Source: Bradyrhizobium sp. 186 (GTDB lineage Bacteria > Pseudomonadota > Alphaproteobacteria > Rhizobiales > Xanthobacteraceae). From it: a DNA stretch of 64,000 nt. Shown piece after piece: positions 18,693 to 27,701 of this stretch. The notes under the pieces were generated by a model that made no database searches, had not been told where the DNA came from, and was given only the letters and a program-made list of their open reading frames with translations. Position 1 is the first letter of the stretch, and every line of letters begins with the position of its first letter. Where the stretch lies: positions 9,300,001-9,364,000 of the forward strand of contig NZ_CP082164.1 in NCBI RefSeq assembly GCF_023101685.1. Reading direction: 5' to 3'. The position numbers were made by a program, and so were the translations under genes.

Positions 18693-18834
18693 CACAGCGG
18701 GAGGATCGCGATCCGCCGCGTGTCGGCTTCGATGTCCTGCTCCGCACGAACGCGCATTCCCTAAACCGTGTCCCTGCGGGGAGCCGCCCCGATCGTTGTC
18801 TGTGAAGAAAAGCACCCCTCGTAGAGGAACACCG

Positions 18835-19659
18835 ATGAACACCGATGCTGTTTCCGCCGCCGTGATCGCTTCGCGTCCCGCTTGGCGCAGCCTGACGTGG
18901 ACCGTTCCATTCACGGCACTGTGGACTTGGTTGATTTACTCGCTACCCGTGCTCCCGGAGAGCGGCGTTCCGGCCGTGGCCGTTCGGCTGATGGCCCATG
19001 GGCTCATGGCTCTTGGCTTGTGGCTCGCCCTCGAAAACACCAAGTTGACGCCAACACAACGCCAAACGACCTGGCTGGTCTTCATGGTCCCTTTTACGCT
19101 TTGGGCCGCCGTCGCCTGGACGGCAGCTATCAACGGCGTATTCCGCACGGATGTCTCCCCTTTACCGCTGCTTCCGGCGGCGATCCTGCTGCCCGTGATC
19201 GTCGGTGGTCCGCTGTTGCTATTGTCGAAGCGGGTGGGCCAGTTGCTCGATGCAATGCCGATGACGTGGCTCATCGCCCTGCAGCTTTACCGCGTCTTTG
19301 GCAGCCAATGGCTCGCTTATTGGCTGCGAGTGATGATGCCGGGCCTATGGGCGCTGCCGGCAGGAACTGGCGATGTGCTGACCGGCCTGTTCGCGGTACC
19401 GGCGGCGATTGCCCTGGCGACCGGAACGGCCGAGGGTCGAAAAGCGGCGATGCTTTGGAACATCTTCGGCCTCGCTGATTTCGCCGTCGCGATCACCTTG
19501 GGGATGATCATGTCGCCCGGCCCGTTCCAGCTCATCATTCCAGAGGGCCCGGGCATGGCCATAGACACCTTTCCGAATGTGCTGACCCCTGCCTTCGTGG
19601 TGCCAAGCTCGATCCTGTTGCATATGCTGTCGCTGCGCCAACTGCGTCGGCGCGGATGA
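18835..19659 (+). CDS. Hypothetical multi-spanning membrane protein (274 aa)
   Basis: Unrecognised family. The ATG at 18835 has a GAGGA site about 7 bp upstream; an in-frame TTG at 18796 lacks one. Around seven hydrophobic helices alternate with short loops, including PLLPAAILLPVIVGGPLLLL and LTGLFAVPAAIALATG. There are no transporter or enzyme signature residues that I can identify. It ends 7 bp before the convergent Lrp-family gene. Confidence 0.7.
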   Translation: MNTDAVSAAVIASRPAWRSLTWTVPFTALWTWLIYSLPVLPESGVPAVAVRLMAHGLMALGLWLALENTKLTPTQRQTTWLVFMVPFTLWAAVAWTAAINGVFRTDVSPLPLLPAAILLPVIVGGPLLLLSKRVGQLLDAMPMTWLIALQLYRVFGSQWLAYWLRVMMPGLWALPAGTGDVLTGLFAVPAAIALATGTAEGRKAAMLWNIFGLADFAVAITLGMIMSPGPFQLIIPEGPGMAIDTFPNVLTPAFVVPSSILLHMLSLRQLRRRG

Positions 19660-19666
19660 CGTTGCC

Positions 19667-20122
19667 TCAAAACGGCAGCGCTACGCTGGTCTTGATTTCT
19701 TTCAGCACCACGTTGCTGCGGACGTAACGGATGCCGGGAATACGGAACATGAATTCGTCGAGGAACCTGTTGTAGGCGGCCATGTCCTGCACGACGACGC
19801 GCAAATGATAGTCGGCGTCGCCCGTCGTCGCAAAGCACTCCAGCACCTCGCGCCGCTTGGTCACCCGAGACACAAACTCATCGACGAATTTGGCGTCGTG
19901 CCGCTCCAGCGAGACATGGAGGATGGCAGACATCGCAAAGCCCGCCTGCTCGCGCGCGACCAGCGCCGCATAGCCCCGGATCGCGCCGCTCTCCTCGAGC
20001 GCGCGCACCCGCCGCCAGCAGGCCGACGTCGACATGCCGACCTCATCGGCAAGCTGCTGGTTGGTGGCGCGGCCGTCCTTCTGGAGATGGGCGAGAATCC
20101 GCGCGTCCTGGTCTTCAATCAT
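19667..20122 (-). CDS. Lrp/AsnC family transcriptional regulator
   Basis: A 151-residue regulator: N-terminal helix-turn-helix (NQQLADEVGMSTSACWRRVRAL, residues about 21-42) and C-terminal RAM effector domain with the G-D-A-D-Y signature (FATTGDADYHLRVVV). Members sense amino acids and act as dimers to octamers. ATG 20122 has GGAG about 8 bp upstream. The gene is divergent from the large indolepyruvate oxidoreductase, and a 12-bp inverted repeat in between begins just upstream of its ribosome-binding site, which suggests autoregulation and control of the oxidoreductase. Confidence 0.92.
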   Translation of the reverse strand: MIEDQDARILAHLQKDGRATNQQLADEVGMSTSACWRRVRALEESGAIRGYAALVAREQAGFAMSAILHVSLERHDAKFVDEFVSRVTKRREVLECFATTGDADYHLRVVVQDMAAYNRFLDEFMFRIPGIRYVRSNVVLKEIKTSVALPF

Positions 20123-20134
20123 GAAGGCATCTCC

Positions 20135-20185
20135 ATTCGGTAGAATGCACCATATTATGCTAGTATGCGCGAAATTCTACCGAAT
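20135..20185. promoter_or_regulatory. Inverted-repeat operator for the Lrp-type regulator
   Basis: ATTCGGTAGAAT at 20135-20146 and its exact reverse complement ATTCTACCGAAT at 20174-20185, with centres 39 bp apart (close to four helical turns). A partial third copy (ATTCGGAATGAAT) starts at 20194. The left copy abuts the ribosome-binding site of the lrp gene. Spacing on one face of the helix fits the wrapping mode known for Lrp-family proteins. Confidence 0.65.
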
Positions 20186-20276
20186 TACCCTTCCATTCGG
20201 AATGAATAGGTAAGACCTACCAACGCCCACGGCTTAACCTTGGCCGATCCGGCAGGGACGCCGCGCGAGGTCCGCC

Positions 20277-23200
20277 ATGGACGCCATTCCGTCACTCGAC
20301 GCCTACGAGCTCTCCGACCGCTACGACCGCGAGGCGGGCCGCGTCTTCCTCACCGGCACGCAGGCGATCGTCCGCATCGCGCTCGACCAGGCGCGGCGCG
20401 ACCGTGCGGCGGGTCTCAACACCGCCGGCTTCATCTCCGGCTATCGCGGCTCGCCACTCGGCGGCATCGATCTTGAACTCTGGCGCATCCCGGAGCGGCT
20501 GAAGCGGGACCGCATCGAATTCCTCGCGGCGGTCAACGAAGACCTCGCCGCGACCGCGGTGCTCGGCTCGCAGCAGGTGGAGACGCAAGCCGACCGCGAG
20601 GTCGAGGGCGTGTTCGGGCTCTGGTACGGCAAGGGCCCCGGCGTCGACCGTTCCGGCGATGCGCTCAAGCACGGCAACGCCTACGGCTCCTCGCCGCATG
20701 GCGGCGTACTGGTGGTCGCCGGCGACGACCATGGCTGCGTCTCCTCCTCGATGCCGCACCAGTCCGACGTCGCCTTCATGAGCTGGTTCATGCCGACGCT
20801 GCATCCAGCCGATGTCGGCGAATATCTCGAGTTCGGCGAGTACGGCTACGCGCTGAGCCGCTTCTCTGGCATGTGGGTCGGCTTCAAGGCGATCTCGGAG
20901 ATCGTGGAATCCGGTGCATCCGTCGCGCTGCGGCCGTCGCGCGTCTTCCGCACGCCCGACTTCTCGCCGCCGCCGGGCGGCCTGCACTACCGCTGGCCCG
21001 ATCTGCCCGGCCCGCAGATCGAGGAGCGGCTGGAGGCGAAGAAACACGCGGTCTACGCCTTCGCAAAAACCAATCCGATCGACCGCCACATCTACGACGT
21101 TGCCAACGCCACCTACGGCATCGTCACCACAGGCAAGGCGCATCTCGACCTGATGGAAGCGCTGCGGCTGATGGGCCTGGACGAAGCCGCATGCCGCAGC
21201 ATCGGCATCGACATCTACAAGGTCGGCATGGTCTGGCCACTGGCGCTGCACCACGCCATGGCCTTCGTGAAGGGCAAGCGCGAGATCCTCGTCGTCGAAG
21301 AGAAGCGCGGCATCATCGAGAGCCAGTTCAAGGAATATTTCTACGATTATCCGGGCGCAAAGCCCGAGCGCATGGTCGGCAAGCACGACGAGACCGGGGC
21401 GCGGCTGATCTCCTGGACCGGCGAATTGTCGCCACGCGCGCTCGCCTCCGTGCTGGCGCGCCGGCTCGATCCGATGTTTCCGGGCCTCGATCTCGCTGCG
21501 CGCGCGGCGGCGCTGTCACCAGAAGCGGAGCGTACGATCAATGTCACGGGTGCGACACGCACGCCCTATTTCTGCTCGGGATGCCCGCACAACACGTCCA
21601 CAAAAGTGCCCGAGGGATCGAAGGCGCTGGCCGGCATCGGTTGCCACTTCATGGCGAGCTGGATGGACCGCGAGACCTCGTCGCTGATCCAGATGGGCGG
21701 CGAAGGCGTGAACTGGGCGGCCTCCTCACGATTCACCGGCCACAAGCACATCTTCCAGAATCTCGGCGAAGGCACCTACTACCATTCCGGCTCGATGGCG
21801 ATCCGTCAGGCGATCGCGGCCGAGGCCAACATCACCTACAAGATCCTGTTCAACGACGCGGTGGCAATGACCGGCGGCCAGCCGGTCGACGGTCCCGTCA
21901 GCGTGCATGCCATCGCGCACAGTGTCCGCGCCGAGGGCGTCGCGCGCATCGCACTGGTTTCGGACGACCCGTCACAATTTGCGCCCGGGGATCTGCCCGA
22001 TGGCGTGACCATCCATCCGCGCGAGGAGATGGACGCCGTGCAGCGCGAGCTGCGCGACGTTTCCGGCGTCTCTGTGCTGATCTATCAGCAGACCTGCGCC
22101 ACCGAGAAACGGCGGCGGCGCAAGCGCGGGCAGATGGCCGATCCGAAGCGCTTTGCCTATATCAACGACCTCGTCTGCGAAGGCTGCGGCGACTGCTCCG
22201 TCGAGTCCAACTGCCTCAGCGTCGAGCCGAAGCAGACGCCGTTCGGCCGCAAGCGACAGATCAATCTCTCGTCCTGCAACAAGGATTTCTCCTGCCTCAA
22301 CGGTTTCTGCCCAAGCTTTGTCACCGTCGAAGGCGCCACGCGGCGGCCGAAGACCGCAAGCCAGATCGATGCGATCGGCCGCGCGGCAACGCTTCCCCTG
22401 CCCGCCATCACAACGCTCGACCGCCCCTACGACCTGCTCGTGACCGGCGTCGGCGGCACCGGCGTGATCACGGTCGGCGCCCTGATCGGTATGGCCGCGC
22501 ATCTCGAGCGCCGCGGCGTCTCGGTGCTGGATTTCACCGGCTTCGCGCAGAAGTTCGGCCCCGTGCTGAGCTACATCCGTCTCGCTGCGTCGCCTGAAGC
22601 GCTGCATCAGGTGCGCATCGACCAGGGCGCGGCCGATGCACTGATCGGCTGCGATCTCGTGGTGAGCTCCTCGCCAAAGGCGTCCGGCACCTATCGCCGC
22701 GGCACGCGCGCCGCGATCAACACCGCGGAGATGCCGACCGGCGACGTCGTCCGCTTCCGCGACGCCGATCTCGCCTTGCCCGCCCGCCTGCGCGCGATCG
22801 GTCGCGTGGTTGGCGACGGCAATCTCGACACCATCAATGCCAACGCGCTCGCCGAGCGTCTGCTCGGCGATGCCGTCTATGCCAACATCATCATGCTCGG
22901 TTTCGCCTGGCAGCACGGACTGATTCCGATCTCGCTGCAAGCACTGCTGCGCGCGATCGAGCTCAACGGCGTCGCGGTCGAACGCAACAAGCAGGCCTTT
23001 GCCTGGGGCCGTATCGCCGCCGCAGATCCGGACTCTCTGCCGAAAGCGGACGATGCGCCCAAAACCGAGACGCTCGACCAGCTCATCGCCCGTCGCGCCG
23101 ATTTCCTTGCAAACTATCAAGACGCTGCCTACGCAACGCGCTACCGGGCACTCGTCGCAAAAGTCCGCAACGCCGAAGCGACCCTGAGCAGCGAGGCGCT

Positions 23201-23726
23201 GACCGAGGCGGTCGCGCGCTCCCTGTTCAAGCTGATGGCCTACAAGGACGAATACGAGGTGGCGCGCCTGCACATGCAGACCGGATTCCTCGACGAATTG
23301 AAGCGTGAGTTCGAGGGCGACTTCAGCGTCAAGTATCACCTCGCGCCGCCCTTCCTGCCGTCCCCGCGAGATGCCCGCGGCCGTCCGCGCAAGCGCGCCT
23401 TCGGCCAGTGGATCCAGGTGCCGTTCACCATGCTGGCGCGGCTCAAGGTGCTGCGCGGGACACGGCTCGATCCGTTCGGCTACACGGCGGAACGGCGCGC
23501 AGAGCGGGAGCTGATCGGCTGGTATGAAGGCGTGATCGACCAGATGCTCGACGGACTTACTGCGACGCATCTGCCTGATCTCCTCGCAATCGCCAATGCC
23601 CCGATGGAGATTCGCGGCTACGGGCCGGTGAAGGATACAGCGATCGCAAAAGTGAAGCCCGAGGTCGAGCGCCGGCTCGCGGAATTGGCAGCATCATCGC
23701 CACCAAAGATGCGCGCCTACGGTTGA
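20277..23726 (+). CDS. Indolepyruvate ferredoxin oxidoreductase family protein (fused subunits)
   Basis: An 1149-residue single-chain enzyme predicted to decarboxylate aryl or branched 2-oxo acids oxidatively to acyl-CoA with ferredoxin reduction. Order: N-terminal pyrimidine-binding TPP domain (NEDLAATAVLGSQQ), TPP/pyrophosphate domain near 430-545 (GCPHNTSTKVPEG, LGEGTYYHSG, FNDAVAMTGGQPV), an iron-sulfur segment near 630-690 with CEGCGDCSVESNC and further cysteines, then the gamma domain from about 720 (LLVTGVGGTGVITVGAL). Its length matches the fused alphaproteobacterial form. The ATG has GAGGT upstream. Control by the divergent Lrp regulator fits a role in degrading amino-acid-derived keto acids. 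An amidase follows after 75 bp. Confidence 0.92.
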   Translation: MDAIPSLDAYELSDRYDREAGRVFLTGTQAIVRIALDQARRDRAAGLNTAGFISGYRGSPLGGIDLELWRIPERLKRDRIEFLAAVNEDLAATAVLGSQQVETQADREVEGVFGLWYGKGPGVDRSGDALKHGNAYGSSPHGGVLVVAGDDHGCVSSSMPHQSDVAFMSWFMPTLHPADVGEYLEFGEYGYALSRFSGMWVGFKAISEIVESGASVALRPSRVFRTPDFSPPPGGLHYRWPDLPGPQIEERLEAKKHAVYAFAKTNPIDRHIYDVANATYGIVTTGKAHLDLMEALRLMGLDEAACRSIGIDIYKVGMVWPLALHHAMAFVKGKREILVVEEKRGIIESQFKEYFYDYPGAKPERMVGKHDETGARLISWTGELSPRALASVLARRLDPMFPGLDLAARAAALSPEAERTINVTGATRTPYFCSGCPHNTSTKVPEGSKALAGIGCHFMASWMDRETSSLIQMGGEGVNWAASSRFTGHKHIFQNLGEGTYYHSGSMAIRQAIAAEANITYKILFNDAVAMTGGQPVDGPVSVHAIAHSVRAEGVARIALVSDDPSQFAPGDLPDGVTIHPREEMDAVQRELRDVSGVSVLIYQQTCATEKRRRRKRGQMADPKRFAYINDLVCEGCGDCSVESNCLSVEPKQTPFGRKRQINLSSCNKDFSCLNGFCPSFVTVEGATRRPKTASQIDAIGRAATLPLPAITTLDRPYDLLVTGVGGTGVITVGALIGMAAHLERRGVSVLDFTGFAQKFGPVLSYIRLAASPEALHQVRIDQGAADALIGCDLVVSSSPKASGTYRRGTRAAINTAEMPTGDVVRFRDADLALPARLRAIGRVVGDGNLDTINANALAERLLGDAVYANIIMLGFAWQHGLIPISLQALLRAIELNGVAVERNKQAFAWGRIAAADPDSLPKADDAPKTETLDQLIARRADFLANYQDAAYATRYRALVAKVRNAEATLSSEALTEAVARSLFKLMAYKDEYEVARLHMQTGFLDELKREFEGDFSVKYHLAPPFLPSPRDARGRPRKRAFGQWIQVPFTMLARLKVLRGTRLDPFGYTAERRAERELIGWYEGVIDQMLDGLTATHLPDLLAIANAPMEIRGYGPVKDTAIAKVKPEVERRLAELAASSPPKMRAYG

Positions 23727-23801
23727 CGCGGCGGCGGGGAGGCTTCAGCCTCAAGCCCGGAACAGGCTCCCTGACGGAGCCCTGCAATCGGGTGACGCAT
23801 C

Positions 23802-25229
23802 GTGGATTTCGACCAGTTGACGCTGACCCAGGCCGTGACGGAGCTTTGCGCCAAAACAGTCACGAGCACGGCGCTCACGACCGAAGCGCTCGGCCGCGCC
23901 AAGGCCAATGCCGATCTGAACGCCTTCATCACCCTCGACGAGGCCGGCGCCCTGAAGGCCGCCGCCGCATTCGACACGAGCGGCAACACGAACATGCCGC
24001 TCGGCGGCGTTCCCATCGTGATCAAGGACAATATCGAGGTCGCCGGACTTCCCTGCAGCGCCGGCACGCCGGCGCTGAAAGATTACGTTCCGCAAGCCGA
24101 CTCACCGGTGGTTGCAAGATTGAGGGCCGCAGGCGCGATCATCATCGGCAAGACCAATATGCACGAGCTCGCCTTCGGCATCTCCGGCTACAATGTTGCG
24201 TTCAAGACCGGTCCCGAGTTCGGCGTGCGCAACGCCTATGATCGCGCCCTGATCGCCGGCGGCTCCTCGTCCGGAACGGGTGCCGCGATCGGCGCGCGGA
24301 TCGTCGCCGGCGGGCTCGGCACCGACACCGGCGGATCGGTCCGGGTGCCCGGTGCGCTGAACGGATGCGCCTCGCTACGCCCGACCGTCGGGCGCTATCC
24401 GCAAGACGGCATCGCGCCGATCTCGCACACCCGCGATACCGCAGGGCCAATGGCGGCGACCATGGCGGATGTCGCACTGCTCGACCACGTCATTGCAGGT
24501 GGCGACGCCGTCCATCCGGCCGATTTCGCGGGGTTGCGGATCGGCATCGTCAGCACAATGCTGGCCAATCTCGATGCCGACACCGAAGCCGCCTTCCATG
24601 CGGCGGTCGCGCAGATGAGGGCGCAGGGCGTGACGGTGGTCGAGATCGAGATGCCGCAACTCGCCGAGCTCAACGGCCAGGTCGGCTTTCCCGTCGCGCT
24701 GTACGAGGCCTATGACGACATGGTCATCTATCTTGCGCACACCGGCACCGGCCTCACCATCGAAGCACTGGCAAAGGAGATCGCCAGCCCTGACGTCAAG
24801 GGCACCTATGATGGCCTGGTGCTCCCCCGAAAACTGCCCGGTCCCGACAACACGCTGGTCGATGCCAAGCCGATCTACGACGCCGCAATCAGGACCGCGC
24901 GCCCCGCGCTTCAGTCGCTTTACGGCAACACGTTTGCCGGCAACAGGCTCGACGCCATCGCCTTCCCGACCACGCCGCGGGTCGCGATTGCCTCCAACCC
25001 CGACTCCAGCAGTCTCGAGAATTTTGGCCTGTTCATCCAGAACACCGATCCCGGCAGCAATGCCGGCATTCCCGGCATCCAGATTCCGGTCGCGCTTGGC
25101 GCCACGAGCAAACTGCCTGTTGGCCTCGAGCTCGACGGCCCGGCTGGCAGCGACCGCCGCCTGCTTGCGATCGGCATGGCGCTGGAGAAAATCTTCGGGC
25201 GGCTGCCAGCGCCGTCCCGTCAGGCATAG
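23802..25229 (+). CDS. Amidase signature family hydrolase (indoleacetamide-hydrolase-like)
   Basis: A 475-residue Ser-Ser-Lys amidase. The triad is recognisable: Lys75 in PIVIKDNIEV, cis-Ser155 in GGSSSGTG and nucleophile Ser179 in GTDTGGSVR; the 24-residue spacing between the serines is as in known members. The start is GTG 23802. General resemblance to bacterial indoleacetamide hydrolases (FGISGYNVAF segment) and its place directly behind an indolepyruvate oxidoreductase suggest an aryl-acetamide substrate, but amidases are promiscuous and this remains inference. Its 3' end overlaps the convergent LysR gene by 10 bp. Confidence 0.85.
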   Translation: MDFDQLTLTQAVTELCAKTVTSTALTTEALGRAKANADLNAFITLDEAGALKAAAAFDTSGNTNMPLGGVPIVIKDNIEVAGLPCSAGTPALKDYVPQADSPVVARLRAAGAIIIGKTNMHELAFGISGYNVAFKTGPEFGVRNAYDRALIAGGSSSGTGAAIGARIVAGGLGTDTGGSVRVPGALNGCASLRPTVGRYPQDGIAPISHTRDTAGPMAATMADVALLDHVIAGGDAVHPADFAGLRIGIVSTMLANLDADTEAAFHAAVAQMRAQGVTVVEIEMPQLAELNGQVGFPVALYEAYDDMVIYLAHTGTGLTIEALAKEIASPDVKGTYDGLVLPRKLPGPDNTLVDAKPIYDAAIRTARPALQSLYGNTFAGNRLDAIAFPTTPRVAIASNPDSSSLENFGLFIQNTDPGSNAGIPGIQIPVALGATSKLPVGLELDGPAGSDRRLLAIGMALEKIFGRLPAPSRQA

Positions 25230-26131
25230 GGGTTGATCAGCTTCTGTTGCTCGGCGCTGTGCTCCACCAGCATGTCGATGAAAGTCCGCACCTTCGCCGA
25301 CAGATGATGCCGATGCGGATAGACCGCGTTCATCGACATCTCGACTGGACGATATTCCGGCAAGAGGCGCACCAGCCGGCCGGCTTCGAGATCGTCCTGC
25401 ACCAGGAATCCAGCCATCAGGCAGATTCCGGCGCCTTCCAGCGCCATGTTCCGCAACGCTTCTCCGCTGTTGGTGACCAGCCTGCCGGAAATGCGCACCG
25501 ATGCCGGTGCGCCCTTGCGATCGAGGAAGCGCCATTCGTCGCCGAAGGGATAGTTCAGGTGGCGGCCGCAATTGTGCCCGGTAAGCTCGGCGAGCTGCTG
25601 CACCCGGCCGTGCCTTTCGAGATAGTCGTGCGAGCAGCACAGCACGTGCCGCCACGTGGCGAGGCTGCGGACGATCAGGCTCGAATCCGGCGGCGCGATC
25701 ATGCGCAAGGCAATGTCATATCCCTCCTCGATCAGATCGACATCGGCTTCGCCCATGCGCAGATCGATCTTGAGGTCTGGATAGGTCGACAGGAGTTTCG
25801 CCACCACGGGCGCGACGAACGGCACCATGTGCGTGGCGACGTGGATCCGTAGCGTGCCGCGGGGCACCGACTGCAATTCGCTCGCGATATCGTCGGCCTG
25901 TTCGATATCCGCGAGTATCTGGACGCAGCGGTCGTAATAGGCCTTGCCGATCTCGGTGAGGTTGACCTTGCGCGTGGTGCGCTGAAGCAGCCTCACCCCG
26001 AGCCGGTCTTCCAGCGCCTGAACGTGATTGCTCACCATGGTGGTCGATATGTTGAGCTTGCGGGCTGCTGCAGAGAAGCCGCCGGTCTCGACCACCCGGC
26101 TAAATACTTCGAGGCTAGTCAATCGGTCCAT
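25220..26131 (-). CDS. LysR family regulator, probable controller of the adjacent efflux genes
   Basis: A 303-residue LTTR. The DNA-binding helix region is LEVFSRVVETGGFSAAARKL then VSNHVQALEDRLGVRLLQRT (residues about 7-55), followed by a ligand domain. The variant belongs to the CrgA/AaeR-like branch common beside efflux pumps. It is divergent from the HlyD-type gene, and the 270-bp gap holds two copies of a 48-bp composite site; a third copy precedes emrB. The copy starting 8 bp from its own start codon implies autoregulation. Confidence 0.92.
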   Translation of the reverse strand: MDRLTSLEVFSRVVETGGFSAAARKLNISTTMVSNHVQALEDRLGVRLLQRTTRKVNLTEIGKAYYDRCVQILADIEQADDIASELQSVPRGTLRIHVATHMVPFVAPVVAKLLSTYPDLKIDLRMGEADVDLIEEGYDIALRMIAPPDSSLIVRSLATWRHVLCCSHDYLERHGRVQQLAELTGHNCGRHLNYPFGDEWRFLDRKGAPASVRISGRLVTNSGEALRNMALEGAGICLMAGFLVQDDLEAGRLVRLLPEYRPVEMSMNAVYPHRHHLSAKVRTFIDMLVEHSAEQQKLINPYA

Positions 26132-26138
26132 GCCGCCT

Positions 26139-26186
26139 GATTATCCGCTCTTGATCGATAATCTCAAGGAATTAGCCCCGATTATC
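26139..26186. promoter_or_regulatory. Composite operator copy 1 (next to the lysR start)
   Basis: Three 7-bp half-sites: GATTATC (26139-26145), 11 bp, GATAATC (26157-26163), 16 bp, GATTATC (26180-26186). The first two form an inverted pair, as do the second and third. The site lies 8-55 bp upstream of the LysR start codon. Confidence 0.7.
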
Positions 26187-26307
26187 TATCAGATCATCTC
26201 GCGTACGGCATGGCGCATGCGTTAGCAGCAATCGCTCGACAGAGGCGACAATCGCTTTGGGGCAGCCGCACGTCTGGTTCGGTAGACCATACAAGGCGAG
26301 GTCCCCG

Positions 26308-26355
26308 GACTATCCACTCCTAGTGGATAATCCTTCCGGAATTTCGCCGATTATC
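26308..26355. promoter_or_regulatory. Composite operator copy 2 (upstream of the HlyD-type gene)
   Basis: Same layout and spacing: GACTATC (26308-26314), 11 bp, GATAATC (26326-26332), 16 bp with a central AATT, GATTATC (26349-26355). The left pair is extended here into a TATCCAC/GTGGATA palindrome (26311-26329). It ends 48 bp before the ATG at 26404. Confidence 0.75.
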
Positions 26356-26403
26356 GCTTGAACCAGAAAGACCGATAGTCTCTGCCAGCCGATAGGAGCC
26401 GCC

Positions 26404-27585
26404 ATGTCCGAGATGCCCCTCACCGAAATCTTCCTGCAAGCGACTGAAATCAGTCGTGATTACGCGAAGGCGCCGCTGCGTGTGCCGGTCCGAAATATGG
26501 TCCGGCGCGCGGCGTTGGTGCTCGCGCTCCTCGCGGGCACGGCAACGATTGTCTATTACGGACACGACTACTGGACCAACGGCCGCTATCTCGAGACGAC
26601 CGACGACGCCTATGTAAAGGCGGACTCGACGATCATCGCGCCGAAAGTCTCCGGCTATATCGCAAAGGTGCTGGTTGGCGACAACGAGAAGGTCAAAGCC
26701 GGCCATGTGCTGGCGAAGATCGACGACCGCGACTTCAACGCGGCGCTGGACCAAGCCCGCGCCGACGTCGCAGCGGCCGAAGCCTCGGTTCGCAACCTCG
26801 ATGCCCAGCTCGAGCTGCAACAGCCGGTCATCGAACAGAGCACGGCCGATGTCACTGCTGCGGACGCCAATCTGAAATTCGCGCAGGAAGAGCGCGCCCG
26901 CTACGACGACCTGATGAAGTCGGGTTCCGGTACGATTCAGCGCGCGCAGCAGACAGACGCCACGCTGCGCGCCAGCAACGCGCAATTGCAGCATGCGAAG
27001 TCGGGCCTGGTGGCCGCGCAACGCAAGGTCGACGTGCTCACCACTCAGCGCGCCCAGGCCACAGCCCAGTTCGAACGTGCCCGCGCCTTCGCGCAGCAGG
27101 CACAGCTCAACCTGTCCTATACCGAGATCACCGCGCCGGTCGACGGCACGGTCGGCGCCCGCTCGCTGCGCGTTGGGCAATTCGTGCAGGCCGGCACGCA
27201 ATTGATGGCGGTGGTGCCGCTCGATGCGGTCTATGTGGTCGCGAACTTCAAGGAAACGCAGCTCACCCATGTGCGCGCCGGCCAGCCGGTCGAGCTGCGC
27301 ATCGACAGTTTTCGCAATCAGACCCTGCACGGTCATGTCGACAGCCTGTCGCCGGCGAGCGGACTCGAATTCGCGCTGCTGCCGCCGGACAACGCCACCG
27401 GCAACTTCACCAAGATCGTGCAGCGCGTGCCGGTGAAGATCGTGCTCGACGACCACAGCCTGACCGGCCTGCTGCGGCCCGGCATGTCGGCGGAACCGAC
27501 CGTCGACACCAAGGCGACCGTGCTGGCCGAGCGCGAGACGGCCAAGCGCCTCGCAGCCAACGCCACGCATCCGAACGGCGGCTGA
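26404..27585 (+). CDS. emrA: HlyD/EmrA-type membrane fusion protein
   Basis: A 393-residue periplasmic adaptor that links an inner-membrane exporter to an outer-membrane channel. One N-terminal membrane anchor (AALVLALLAGTATIVYYG, residues about 38-55), a biotinyl-lipoyl-like half (TTDDAYVKADSTIIAPKVSGY, then KAGHVLAKIDDRDF), an alpha-helical hairpin with long coiled coil (about 110-230), and the second lipoyl half TEITAPVDGTVGARSLRVGQ before the beta-barrel domain. With the DHA2 exporter downstream it forms an EmrAB-type pump for hydrophobic toxicants. No TolC-like gene is in the window. Preceded by composite operator copy 2. Confidence 0.92.
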   Translation: MSEMPLTEIFLQATEISRDYAKAPLRVPVRNMVRRAALVLALLAGTATIVYYGHDYWTNGRYLETTDDAYVKADSTIIAPKVSGYIAKVLVGDNEKVKAGHVLAKIDDRDFNAALDQARADVAAAEASVRNLDAQLELQQPVIEQSTADVTAADANLKFAQEERARYDDLMKSGSGTIQRAQQTDATLRASNAQLQHAKSGLVAAQRKVDVLTTQRAQATAQFERARAFAQQAQLNLSYTEITAPVDGTVGARSLRVGQFVQAGTQLMAVVPLDAVYVVANFKETQLTHVRAGQPVELRIDSFRNQTLHGHVDSLSPASGLEFALLPPDNATGNFTKIVQRVPVKIVLDDHSLTGLLRPGMSAEPTVDTKATVLAERETAKRLAANATHPNGG

Positions 27586-27603
27586 GGCCATCGCTTCCGG
27601 CAG

Positions 27604-27651
27604 AATTATCAAATCCCGCCGGATGATCCTTCCGAAATTTCCTCGATTATC
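27604..27651. promoter_or_regulatory. Composite operator copy 3 (between emrA and emrB)
   Basis: AATTATC (27604-27610), 11 bp, GATGATC (27622-27628), 16 bp with a central AATT, GATTATC (27645-27651). Each of the first two half-sites differs from consensus by one base. It ends 50 bp before the emrB ATG, almost the same distance as copy 2 from emrA, so emrB appears to have its own regulated promoter. Confidence 0.7.
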
Positions 27652-27701
27652 GAAACCGTCCGCCCAATGCATCCTGTCTCCGCAGCCGAGACGAGGCCTC
27701 A

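Noticed and set aside
21972..23570. A 532-codon reverse frame opposite the indolepyruvate oxidoreductase
   Set aside because: Antisense shadow; the forward frame carries iron-sulfur and TPP motifs.
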